DNA from: Pontederia crassipes
Lineage: Eukaryota > Streptophyta > Magnoliopsida > Commelinales > Pontederiaceae
Length of the DNA: 64,000 nucleotides
Assembly (NCBI GenBank): GCA_030549335.1
Contig: CM060194.1
Location: forward strand, 57,006,547-57,070,546
Direction of reading: 5' to 3'
The position numbers and the translations under genes are program-made. Positions 35,201 through 49,149 of the stretch are shown in pieces. The notes under the pieces are model-generated. The model ran no database searches, was not told where the DNA came from, and saw nothing but the letters and a program-made list of their open reading frames with translations. Numbering within the stretch: the first letter of the stretch is position 1; each line of letters begins with the position of its first letter.

Positions 35201-35634
35201 CTTAGTTGCCCAAAGGAACAAATATATTACAAGAGCAGAAGAACATACCAACATCTTGGAATATGTATGTGATTAAGTGCTGGCGTATATATATGTATAT
35301 ATTTTGTCTTACAATGTGTGATGATTGATGTTAAAATCTCATTTCTTTTTCTCTTCAACTGACTTATCCTTTGCAGGTTTGGAAATTGTGGAAGAAAGAC
35401 AAAGGGTTGGAGCTACTAGAAGGAGCAAATGAGTTTAATCAGGCTTCTAAGGTGCAAAAGCGCATCCAAATTGGTTTATTATGCGTTGAAGAGAAGAGCG
35501 AGGATAGGCCAACAATGAAAGATGTGGTGCTAATGCTAGATGATGAATCCATCATGGTTCCTTTGCCAAAGCAACCTGGTTTCTGCAATGATGATACTGC
35601 TCATGTTGAATCACCAAATGATTTCACCTTAAAT

Positions 35635-37240
35635 CACTACTAGAAAAATGCAGATTATCGACGGTCCGGACCGTCGGTAATCAGCCCGAAAATCGTCGGT
35701 AACGCAATTACCGACGGTTTTTCAGTCGGAATCGATCCGTCGAAAAAACGCTCGTCGCAAATGGATTTGCGATGGTTCAAAAAATTCGTCGAAAATATTG
35801 ACGGTTCTGGCCGTCGAAAAAGTCCCCGGCGGTTCGACCCATCGAAATTTTTCGACGATTGCAACCACAGGAAAAGTCCCCGGCGGTTCGAACCGTCGAT
35901 ATTTCCGACGGTTGCAATCGCCGGAAAAGTCCCGACGGTTCGAACCGTCGATTTTTCGGACGGTTGCAACCGTCGCAAAAGGCCGGCGGTTCGAACCGTC
36001 GATATTTCGGACGGTTGCAACTGTCGAAAAAGGTCGGCGGTTCGAGCCGTCATAACTTTTCGACGGTCGCTACTGTCGAAACTTTGGACGGACGTCGCAA
36101 CCGTCGCAAATAATTTTTTAAATATAAAAAAAATTAGCGGTCGGATCCGGCTGCCTGGTGTTCGGATCCGGCAGCCAGGCGGCCGGATCCGGCCGCTGGA
36201 GGCCGGATTCGGCCGCCAGGCGGCCGGTCCGGCCGCTGGAGGCCGGATCCGAACGGCCACGGCCGGATCCGGCCTCCGGCCGGCCGACAACAGAGAAAGA
36301 GAGCGACGCCGGCGCGGAGCGGGAGAGAGAGATACGCCGACGCGGGAGAGAGTCGCCGGCGTCCGGTGTGGGAGGGTCGCCGGCGTCCGGCGTGGGATGG
36401 TCGCCGGCGTCCGACGGGCGAGAGGGGGTGCTCGCGGTCGGGAGAGAGAGAGAGGAAAGGAGGGAGAGAGAGAGGAGTGGAGGGAGGAGGGAGGAGGGAG
36501 AGAGAGAAGATGGATGAGGAATATATATAAAGGGAAAAAGTGAAAAGAAAGCGGGATAACGAAATTTTAATTACTGACGGTTTCGGTCGTCGAAAATGTA
36601 AATATTAAATATTTTTATAATTATCGATGGTTTTGACCGTCGAAAATATATTTAGTTATATATAATATTTATTTTTTATTTTACCGACGGTTCAAACCGT
36701 CGGTAATCGTTACCAACGATTTTGACCGTCGGTAATTACGACGGTTTGGACCGTTGCTAGTTATATTAATAAAATACTCTTTATATGATATTATTATACA
36801 TTTGCCGACGGTTACGACCTTCGGAAATTGCTGCGGATTTTGCGACGGATGGATATCCCTCGGAAATATCGACGGTCCTAATCGTCGAAAAATTAAATAA
36901 TAATATAATAAATTATATAATTATTTTTTTTATTTCCGACTGTCGTGATCGTCAGAAAATCCGTCGAAAACATTTAAAAATAAAAAAAGCTCCAAATTTA
37001 ATTTTTTTATTTCCGACGGTCATAACCGTTGGAAAAGTCATCGAAAATTACGACGGATGGATATCCGTCAAAAATATCGACGTTCCTAATCGTCGAAAAA
37101 TTAAATAATAATATAAATTATTTCCGACGGTCATAACCGTCGAAAAATCTGTCGAAAACGAAACCGTCGAAAAATCCGTCGCAAATTGCGACGGAACCGT
37201 CGGAAATTATCCGTCGGAAAATCGTGATTTTCTTGTAGTG
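35635..37240 (+). mobile_element. CACTA-like non-autonomous element E2 inside gene 2
   Basis: The left end CACTACTAGAAAAATG and reversed right end CACTACAAGAAAATCA are flanked by AAT on both sides (35,632-35,634 and 37,241-37,243). At 1,606 bp it is E1 plus an extra middle part. The arms are palindrome arrays of CGACGG..CCGTCG. 36,140-36,290 is GC-rich GGATCCGGC repeat; 36,350-36,415 has about three units of GTCGCCGGCGTCCGGCGTGG; then come GA-rich text and ATATATATAAAG. A frame of 260 codons on + and one of 211 on - run through the repeats but are compositional artefacts. No transposase. The perfect target duplication and clean ends suggest a recent arrival. Confidence 0.93.
36425..36585 (+). 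promoter_or_regulatory. GA-tract/TATA module in E2
   Basis: GA-rich run, then ATATATATAAAG near 36,520, then AAAGCGGGATAACGAAAT at 36,548. The same order recurs in E3 (about 39,480-39,595) and, reversed, in E4 (about 42,010-42,120). It resembles a plant promoter with a TATA box reading toward the right arm. Function is inferred from layout only. Confidence 0.45.
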
Positions 37241-37276
37241 AATGGAGTCACAATAACAATGTTAGAAGGACGATAA

Positions 37277-38449
37277 CATCTTGTAATGTACTCGAAATGA
37301 TCATGGAAAGTTTGAATCCCAAAATGTTGCAAGTCAAATTCTGATTCCTCATAATGCAGTCTTCTATATTCCCGTTGATTCTGTTGGGTTTGTGATCTGT
37401 AGTTATATGATCTCATCATGATCAAGGAATTTTTTTCACATATGAAAAAATAGGTAGCCATGATAAGACAAATAAATAGTCAATAACTAAGAAATTAAGC
37501 TAAGGGGATGATGTTGTCTCTCCTTCTGACGACGGTGACCTTCTCGGAAATGTGCAGGAAGAGTCAGGAGATGTGTTGGAAGGAGGGCATGGAGGATCGC
37601 TTCTATCTCTCTTTCAGGCAAGACATGGTGGAGGGAGCAACAACTCGCTCCCAATCTATTTCTTTTATCTTTCTGTCTCTTTGCTCTCTATCTCTTTTTC
37701 TTTTTTTTAGGAGGAGGATATTACGATTATAAAATTAATGATATATTGCTATTCTTAGGATAGTTGTTAACACATCTAATTTTTATCAGTCATGAGTTGT
37801 TCGAGTTCTCGATGAGGTGAATAGAAAACCAAAGCTAATCTTAACTGAGTTTCAATTAATTCGGCCTCCGTTGTGTTGACAAAGGATTGTAAGGACTCAA
37901 ACGAAATGATTCCGAAAGTTTTCAATCATACTCAGCCTTCAGTTGAAGAATGAAAATTGAATAGGACTCATGTTCCCTAGCGCAGATCGAGTTTCGATTA
38001 TAAAAAATAGTTTTTATATTTAATTATAATTGATTATGATATTGGTTATTTCTAATTATATTATGATAATTGATGAGTGAGGATTAAGTTATTGTTAGGA
38101 TTGATTGTTACGATAATAATTTAACATAAATTATTTATCATTAAATTTATATTGATTATTGACAATTGACGATTGAGAATTGAAATTTAAATGAAAAATC
38201 AATTATGAATGATGGGTTTATTATTTAATATGACCCTAATAGATATGACATTGTGATGATTGTCCTATAAATTTTGAAAAAAAATACAGAAGTCTTAGGT
38301 GAATAACAGGTAAACAAAACAAAAAATCAAACACCATGAGTTATCATGTCTAAGTGTTATTGAATTGAACGAGGCAGATAACATAATTAAGAAACTGTTA
38401 CACCTTCCTTTTGCGAAAGCTATGACTATCCTATTGTATGGTCACTCGT
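37277..38449. other. spacer downstream of gene 2
   Basis: No gene recognised. A 74-codon frame at 37,508-37,732 has no family motif. AT-rich after 37,980. Confidence 0.5.
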
Positions 38450-38853
38450 CTTCAATACAAGAAATTTCATTATTAGCGACACAAAATCATGACTCTAAAG
38501 TGACGCTAGAAAACATAGCTACATATGAGCATCGAGTTTGCGGCACAAGATAGTGATGTCGACGTTCGGACACCAATAGAGTCGCTCTATCACCTATAGG
38601 AAAGACGATGCTGTTAGCATCAGCCATCGGCATTAGTGAGATGTTATAATGACACCGGCTGCCGACTTGTGAAAAGATACTTATCATCGTAGTCGTCAAC
38701 ACCAAGGTGGCACTACGTTTAGTGATGTTGTTTTGACGCCAATGTGGCAATATTTTGTGATGCTATGCCAACACTAGACACTAGACGTGATGTTGTATCG
38801 ACGCTATATTGGCTCTAGGAGGAGATGCTAGAGAGGCACTAATGTGTCACTAC

Positions 38854-39314
38854 CACTAGAAGAAAGATAACAATTACAGACGGTCGAAACCATCTGTAAT
38901 TTCCTCAAAATCGTCAAAAATGACGATTTTCGACGGATTTTTCAACGGAATCGTTTCGTCCGAAAAATGGTCGTCGCAAATCGATTTTCGACGATTGGGA
39001 AAAAAATGTCGAAAATTCCAGCGGAAGTCCCGTCGAAACTTTCGACGGTCACGAACTGTCGAAAGTTTTGACGGTCACAATCGCCAATATTTTCGACGGT
39101 CACGACGACCGCCGAAAGTTTCGACGGTCAAAATCATAGTAACAAATTTTTTTAATATAAAAAATAGCCGACAGCCAACAACCAGATTCGGCCGCCAGCG
39201 CGGCCGGATCCGGACTCCCGCGGTCTGCCGCTGGGCCACGGTCGGATCCGGCTGTCAGTGGCTGGTTCTGGCCGCCCACGGCTGGATCCGGCCGCCAGGC
39301 CTGGCGATCCGGGC

Positions 39315-39392
<78 letters not shown>

Positions 39393-40090
39393 GGTCGCTG
39401 GCAGGAAAGGTTCGTTCGGGAGGGAGAGGGTCGCCGGCGAGAGGGCTCGTCACCCAGTCGGGAGAGGCTCGCCGATAGGGAGAGGGAGAGAAAGAGGAGA
39501 GGGGGAAAGAAATTAATAGGGGTAAGATTATATATATATGTGTGGAAAGATGAGAAAGCGGGAAAAAAGCGGCGGGATAATGAAATTTTAATTACCGATA
39601 GTTATGATCGTCAAAATGCAGCCAGGCGCCGGATCGGCCTGCCAGTGGCCTATCCGGCCATCAGGCGTCGGATCGACCTGCCAATGGCGTCAGATCGGCC
39701 ACCAGGTGAGCTGATCCGGCCGCCAACGCCGGATTGGCTCACCTGGTGTCCGATCCGGCACCAGACGGCCGGAGTAGAGAGAGAGGGAGTCAGGAGAGGG
39801 GGAGGGCCGCCGGAGTCACGATCGTCGAAGTCGCCGGTGCCGCCGCCGTCGTGAGAGAGAGGGAGAGAGAGGGAGAGGGCGAGAGAGAGAGATGGGAGAG
39901 AGAAAAGATCGGTTGAAATGAGAAAAAGAGGGTAGAGATGGGTTTATATAGTAAATAATATCGGGTCGGATCTAGGTCGGGTATCTGCACTATAGACCCG
40001 GTCTTGACCCGATACTCGATGGATTTTCCACCCAATAGACCCGGTCCCGGCCCGAATTAGATCTGGGCCGAGTTATTTACCCGGTTTCCC
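38854..40090 (+). mobile_element. CACTA-like element E3 nested in element C
   Basis: Left end CACTAGAAGAAAGATAAC at 38,854, preceded by TAC. The left arm matches the reversed right arm of E4 (ACAGACGG.., GACGG.ATTTTT, CGTCGCAAATCGATTTTCGACG), so E3 and E4 form a subfamily distinct from E1/E2. Middle: GC-rich GGATCCGGC repeats, a long (GA)n tract, TATATATATATG, then AAAGCGGGA and CGGGATAATGAAATTTTAAT. The right end is not clear: after 39,610 GC-rich repeats continue, and 39,950-40,090 holds CGGGTCGG-type text that may be a further insertion. It is probably truncated on the right. Confidence 0.65.
39317..39389. repeat. (GA)n microsatellite in E3
   Basis: More than thirty uninterrupted GA units. 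The RERERE-like and SLSLSL-like frames on either strand are artefacts of it. Confidence 0.95.
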
Positions 40091-41420
40091 GGGTCGTGCT
40101 CAGGCCTAAGCAAAAAGTAGCGTTGGAAAGTGGTGATGCTAAAAAGGCTCTAATATGTCCCTAAATTAGCATCTAAAACATTGTGGCATTATCATAGCAC
40201 TAAGGTGACGCCATTCAGAGACATTTCTTAGTTGATCTATTGTGTCTCTATGGTGGCACTAAATATCAATAATATCCTTCCATGCATGCCTATAATTACT
40301 TTTTTTAAGTGCACAATTGAGAAAAATCATATCGCTTAATAACATGCTCATAATGAAATGATTATGGAGATAAAAAAATAATTTATAGATAATTAAAATA
40401 TGATATATATTGTACATACAACTTATTGGAATATATATATACACACACATATATAAATGTATATAGATGTCTATGACATCCGTATAGATGTCTAACTTTT
40501 TAAATTAAAATTTAAGAAAAAATATATAATTTAATTATATTGCCATAAATATTGTATGATTTAGGAGATAATAAAATGATTTATAGGTCATTAAGACATG
40601 TATTATGCATATACGTTGTGTGTCAATTTATCTACTATGTATACATATAGTCAATATGTTGGTATATTAATTAGTCAATAAGTTATTTATATTGACAAAT
40701 ATATATATATATATATATGACATTAAAATTAATATTTATTTAAATCAATATAGGTATATATATGTCTTTATCTATATGTATGTGTCTTTGTATCCATATA
40801 CATGTATGAATATAATTATAATTAATATAAAGTTTAGTCTATGTAAGATATATGTTTATATATTCACTTTGGCGTATCATTAGCGACCAAATAGCGTCCA
40901 AACAAGTTTCATTCCGCTTTAGTGTCTCTCTATATAGTGTCGTTATGTTTTGGGTAGAAATTTGAGCGCCGCCATAGGTCGATGCCACACTCGCACTATA
41001 CTTGACAAGTCAATAGGAACATCATAGCATCTCATTAACATCGGCCAAACAGAGTCACTATATCAATCAGGTTAGCGCCACACTGCGACGTCACGGTAAT
41101 GTTATATTTTAATATGCCAACCCCAACAATATTGGTGACACCATAATGCTAGTAGGGGTGTCTGCTTCGGCGTCGACTTAGGGTAACTCTATGCGGCGCT
41201 AAGTTGAGACTAGTGTGTGAGGCAACTAGCTTCGATTGATTGTGACACTAATGTGACATTATTTTGGCGCATTTGCATCGACCTAGCATCGCCTATTGTG
41301 AGACACTAATTTTCGTGACTATTCCGTAGATTTCTTGTAGTGCTTGGTAGTACAATAAATCCATTAAGTGTTGCTAATTGCTTTCTCTCGTATCAAGATT
41401 GGTGTGTTATTGATCATTTG

Positions 41421-42575
41421 CACTACAAGAAAATTGCCAATTTCCGACGGGCAATTTCCGATGGATCAAAATTCGTCGCAATTTGCGACGGAAATATTTC
41501 CGACGGTCCGAACCATCGGAAATGAAAAAATAAATTATGTAATTTGTTATATTATTATTTTATTTTTCGACGATTAGGAACGTCGATATTTTTGACGGAT
41601 ATCCATCCGTCGTAATTTTCGACGAATTTTTCGATGATCGTGACCGTCGAAAATGAAAATACTAAATTATGTAATTTGTTATATTATTATTTTATTTTTC
41701 AACGATTAGGAACATCGATATTTCTGACGGATATCAATCCGTCGTAATTTTTGACGATCGTAACTGTCGGTAAATGTATAATAATATAATATGAGGATTA
41801 TTTTATTAATATAATTTGCGACAGTCCAAATCGTCGCAATTTTTGACAGTTCCAACCATCCGTAATAATTAACGACTGTTCAAATCATCGATAAAATAAA
41901 AAATAAATAGTATATATAACTAAATATAAATTAAATGATTTTCGACGATCACAACTGTCGGTAATTTTAAAAATAATTAATATTTATTTTTTCGACGGCC
42001 AGAATCGTCGGTAATTAAGATTTCATTATCCCGCTTTTTCATCTTTCCTATATATATATATATATATAACCCCATCTCCTCTCTCCCTCCTCTCCTCTCT
42101 CTCCCTCTCCCTCTCCCTTTCCGCCGGTTTTGACCGCCGAAACGTCGGCGGTCGCCGTAATTAAAATTTTTTGTGACGGTTTTGACCGCCGAAACGTCGG
42201 CGGTCGCCGGACAACCGTCGAAATTTTCGGCGTTAGCAATCGCCGATATTTGCGACGGTCGACGAAATCGTCGAAAACCTCGACAGTCGTGACCGTCGAA
42301 GTTTTCGACGGTTTCGTCGACCGTCGCAAATATCGACGATCATGACCATCGAATTATCGACGATTTTGTAGATCGTCGCAAATATCGACGGTCGTGACCA
42401 TCGTAAATCCGTCAAAATTTCTGGCGGTTCTTTCAAAATCGTCGAAAATGATTTGCGATGAGCATTTTTCGGACATCTCTGATTCCGTCAAAAAAATCGT
42501 CGGAAATGACGTTTTCGACGGTTTTAGGGGAAATTACATACGGCTCCGTCTGTAATTCCCCTATTTCTTGTAGTG
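41421..42575 (-). mobile_element. CACTA-like non-autonomous element E4 (reversed)
   Basis: The left end CACTACAAGAAAATTGCC and reversed right end CACTACAAGAAATAGGGG are flanked by TTG on both sides (41,418-41,420 and 42,576-42,578). Its left arm matches the reversed right arms of E1 and E2, including GATTAGGAACGTCGATATTT, so it is inverted relative to them; its right arm matches the left arm of E3. The (TA)n plus CT-rich tract at 42,050-42,120 is the reversed GA/TATA module. 1,155 bp, no coding sequence. Confidence 0.9.
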
Positions 42576-42578
42576 TTG

Positions 42579-43940
42579 GCCAATGTTGCATGAAAGTAAC
42601 ATGATATTTTTTTAATAAATAAGAGTTCTCGAATGACATCTGCAAGAGTTGATGGATAATTTCAAAGATGAATGGATGAGTTGATAATTGATTATGGTTG
42701 ATTTACAATTAAATTATAGGTTTCTTGGTTGATGGATAATTGATTTTGTTCCTTGTGATTGATCGATGGACAATTAATTTTGTCCTTTGTGCTTAATGGA
42801 TCATAGATAATTGATAATTGTTAGCCCAATGATTACAACTAATTGATTATTATAGTCGATAGATAACTGAATAGTTGAAACCAATTATTTAGACTGTTGC
42901 ATAATATTTAATTGATATTATTAAATTAGGCCAAAATTGACATATTATTAATTAATAATTTATTAAAGATAATTCTTGATTTTAGTTAACTAATATTAAT
43001 TAATCATCAATAATTGATTATATGAATAATTATTATAATTGATGATAAATTAGTAAAGACATGCATTATAGATGTGTTACAATACGTTTGATTTGATAAA
43101 TAATAATTTTTAAATTGTAATCAGATAAACAAAGTATAAAGTATAAAAATGGACATGGATAAAAGAAAATAAGTAACATTCAAGAAATATGAAGTTGAAT
43201 GATATTATTTTATTACAAACTATCAAAAAATATCTTTTAAATAAAAACGTTACTAACTATAATTTTGATTGAATGAATATTTTCAAATTGTATTCCAAGC
43301 TACCCATAATCTTAAAAGATATCTTATATGCTTTCACATGATAATTAAAATTATCATAAAGTTAAAATTATCAGTATCGTGATAACGTGATGAGTCACCG
43401 GAATTTTAAATTAAATAATCAATAATCTTCGTAGATTATCTCTATCTAAAAGTGTCAAATTAAATTGACTCGATTAGGGATGAGTATGTGTTAGTAAATT
43501 GCAGTGAGGTCAAATTTGATTTGGGAAGATACTTTTAAGTAAATGGTAATCTTACCTTTAACTATCTAACCAATTATATGCATGGTAGTGATAATAGCAT
43601 CAATCGTACTCAAACGATAATGAAATAATTTTAAAATACCACTAGTTAATCATAATTATCTTCATCCGAGGTCGATCAAGTCAACTTAATTATAAATATA
43701 TGACTGATGACCTTCTAACTTTTTTGTCCTCCGTAGGAGTACGTGAGCTGCCTATTTTTTTGTACAATAATAAGACAACTTACATGACGTCCCTCCTAAA
43801 AAGAATGCAATAAGGAAATTTCAGATCTGATGTCTAATCACTTCACTTCAATTTTTAAGTTGAGTCAATGCCTGTTATAATTGAAAAATGTCATTGAACT
43901 GATGAAGTATACTAGATGTAGTAGATGCCTCCCACATGTC
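42579..43940. other. AT-rich spacer upstream of gene 3
   Basis: 42,640-43,030 is made of loosely repeated phrases around GATGGATAATTGATT. From about 43,660 scattered GTCAA/TTGAC cores occur (AAGTCAACTT, GAGTCAATG). Text at 43,900-43,980 (GATGAAGTATAC, then CTCC.ACAT.TCGT.A) parallels the gene 2 promoter at 32,190-32,240, so the promoters were duplicated with the genes. Confidence 0.5.
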
Positions 43941-43945
43941 GTAAC

Positions 43946-43956
43946 AATAAATAAAA
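43946..43956 (+). promoter_or_regulatory. TATA-like box of gene 3
   Basis: AATAAATAAAA lies about 75-85 bp before the gene 3 ATG. Confidence 0.4.
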
Positions 43957-44028
43957 AGACACCCACTCTAGTTCAAAGAACGTGACACAGCAAAGAAAGC
44001 TAGCCATCCGGGAACACAGGACAGGAGG

Positions 44029-47559
<3,531 letters not shown>

Positions 47560-49120
47560 TAAAATTCTGTGGGAACCGAATAGAGTTTAATTATTATGTA
47601 TGTTACCATTACATTTTATTTGCGTATGGAATTGAGCCTTTGAGATTTTCAGCCAAGGAATTGATTCTCGAAAGTTCGCATTACAAAATGTTGGGCTAAG
47701 ATGATCTTGATTTGATTTGGACTTGATCTTCTTATTTTTCTATCTTTCCATCGATTCTAATGTTTTGATCTATCATTACAACAAGATTTATGAATTCCTT
47801 CATATACAAAGTGTTAGATTGACACGCTATAATTGTATGTATTCAACTCCATTTATAATTTTTTGTATAAATTCTACAGGATTAGTTCTATTGTACATCC
47901 ACATTATTTCTACAATTAGTTTAATTTTTAAATTCAAAATCACAAATTTTGAAACATGTTGATTTACTCAATAATATAAGTTAGTTACTAATCATGAATT
48001 ATCGAACTAATCATATATAAGAAAATAAACTTTGACGCTAATAATTAAAATAAATGAGACATTAAATATCTAAGTAGACATAACAACAAAATCTAGCAGT
48101 TGAATTATTTTTTTATAGTCAATCAAACTTTATATTAATAATTTCATAAATAAACAATTCAAATTAAAGGAATCCAGCTCTCTCGTTGAGTCTAAAAGAC
48201 TAAAACGGTGGTTGTTAATGTTGACTATATATTGATTGTCATGAAGGAAATTGGTTATGTAAACTTCGAAGTTCTCTTCCCCAACAAAGGGGAAAAAAGA
48301 ACCCAGCACATAACTTCACTTCCAAGGAATTCAAAATGTTTTGCATGTGCTTCATAGGGAACCTGTTAAGTCGATGATTTGGGACTTTGGAGGTCTCCAA
48401 CAAAGCAGTCTTGATTTATCCCTTGAGGGTCTGCAAGAACAAGTAATGTTTAAAAAGGAAAACAAAAGCGAAATCAAATGACATATCTTTGCATGATAAT
48501 ATATAACTACACAATAAAAAGTATGATAACATGTTGATCAGTAGAACCACGAGACCTACTGGATCACTAATGTCACCGGTTGAAGCTGATGTCACCTCCT
48601 TAAATAATTAGTGATTTTCATTACAAACCGGAGAACTAACATAATAAAATAATTAATGTTTTGTTTATATCATTGATGAATTGTAGTCGCTTGAAAGGGG
48701 CGAGTGAAAACACCGGTGAACTAACGTAGTACAAAATCAGAATCACTTGAAAATCACAAGGTATAAAATTAATGATTAAAAAGCCCATCCCATGAGTCCA
48801 CAATCCTCAGATTGGTCAGTCTCCATCAACTCTTTTTTTTAAAGTTTGTTTGAATTGATGAAGAAGAGGGAGTGGGCGTGAAAAATGCGGGGGTGAATTA
48901 TCTAAAATTTATCCAAATTTATTTTAAAAGTTACGAGAAATTTGGTGGCATAGGTTATACTTCTACATTTTAATTTTTTATTTCACCAAATTGATGAAAT
49001 GGGAAGGATTAATATTTTTTTAGATAAAATTATTCATCAAGATTATTTTATTTACCCCAGTCGCTTCCTTATTTTTTTCCCTCGTATTTCTTTCATTCGC
49101 TCTCTCTCTTTCTCTTTGTT
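47560..49120. other. AT-rich spacer downstream of gene 3
   Basis: No gene. Around 48,840 AAGTTTGTTTGAATTGATGA is MITE-like text that recurs in altered form near 50,720. Confidence 0.5.
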
Positions 49121-49149
49121 TTTCTTTTTTTTTATTTCTTGATTTTATA

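Larger units (their letters stand above)
32336..37276 (+). pseudogene. gene 2: G-type lectin S-receptor-like kinase, disabled
   Basis: Same eight-exon receptor kinase as genes 1 and 3: 32,336-32,435; 32,554-33,741; 33,955-34,083; 34,178-34,308; 34,410-34,620; 34,777-35,013; 35,114-35,264; 35,377-35,634 resumed at 37,244-37,276. Exon 6 is 237 nt where both siblings have 238: one base is missing near 34,839-34,845 (AGGGGCTCTTAT), so translation stops at TGA 34,872-34,874, before HRD. In exon 7 the APE glutamate codon is TAG (35,130-35,132). In exon 8 a CACTA-like element begins directly after codon AAT; its first bases add HY and a stop, and the original tail NGVTITMLEGR lies beyond the element. 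Exons 1-5 stay open, so a truncated secreted or membrane receptor with an incomplete kinase could still be made. Oddities: a conserved PAN cysteine is tyrosine (NLDEYRDWC) and Asp sits in the membrane span (LVLVDVLL). Confidence 0.9.
38453..41342. mobile_element. CACTA-like element C, a different subfamily, carrying nested E3
   Basis: The left end CAATACAAGAAATTTC and reversed right end CACTACAAGAAATCTA are flanked by CTT on both sides (38,450-38,452 and 41,343-41,345). Its subterminal text is unlike E1-E4: dispersed phrases such as GGCACTAATGTG, GTGACGC and GTCGACG instead of CGACGG palindromes. The right part (40,260-40,900) is AT-rich with TA runs. It is interrupted at about 38,854-40,090 by E3. 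Without the insert it would be about 1.65 kb and has no coding region. Confidence 0.75.

Noticed and set aside
35655-36543. Frames of 211 (-) and 260 (+) codons with repeated RRFEPS/CNRRK-like text inside E2
   Set aside because: Open on both strands because CGACGG palindromes lack stops; the same text appears in E1 in other frames. No start context, domain or constraint.
39258-39516. RERERE-rich frame of 198 codons
   Set aside because: Translation of a (GA)n microsatellite inside E3.
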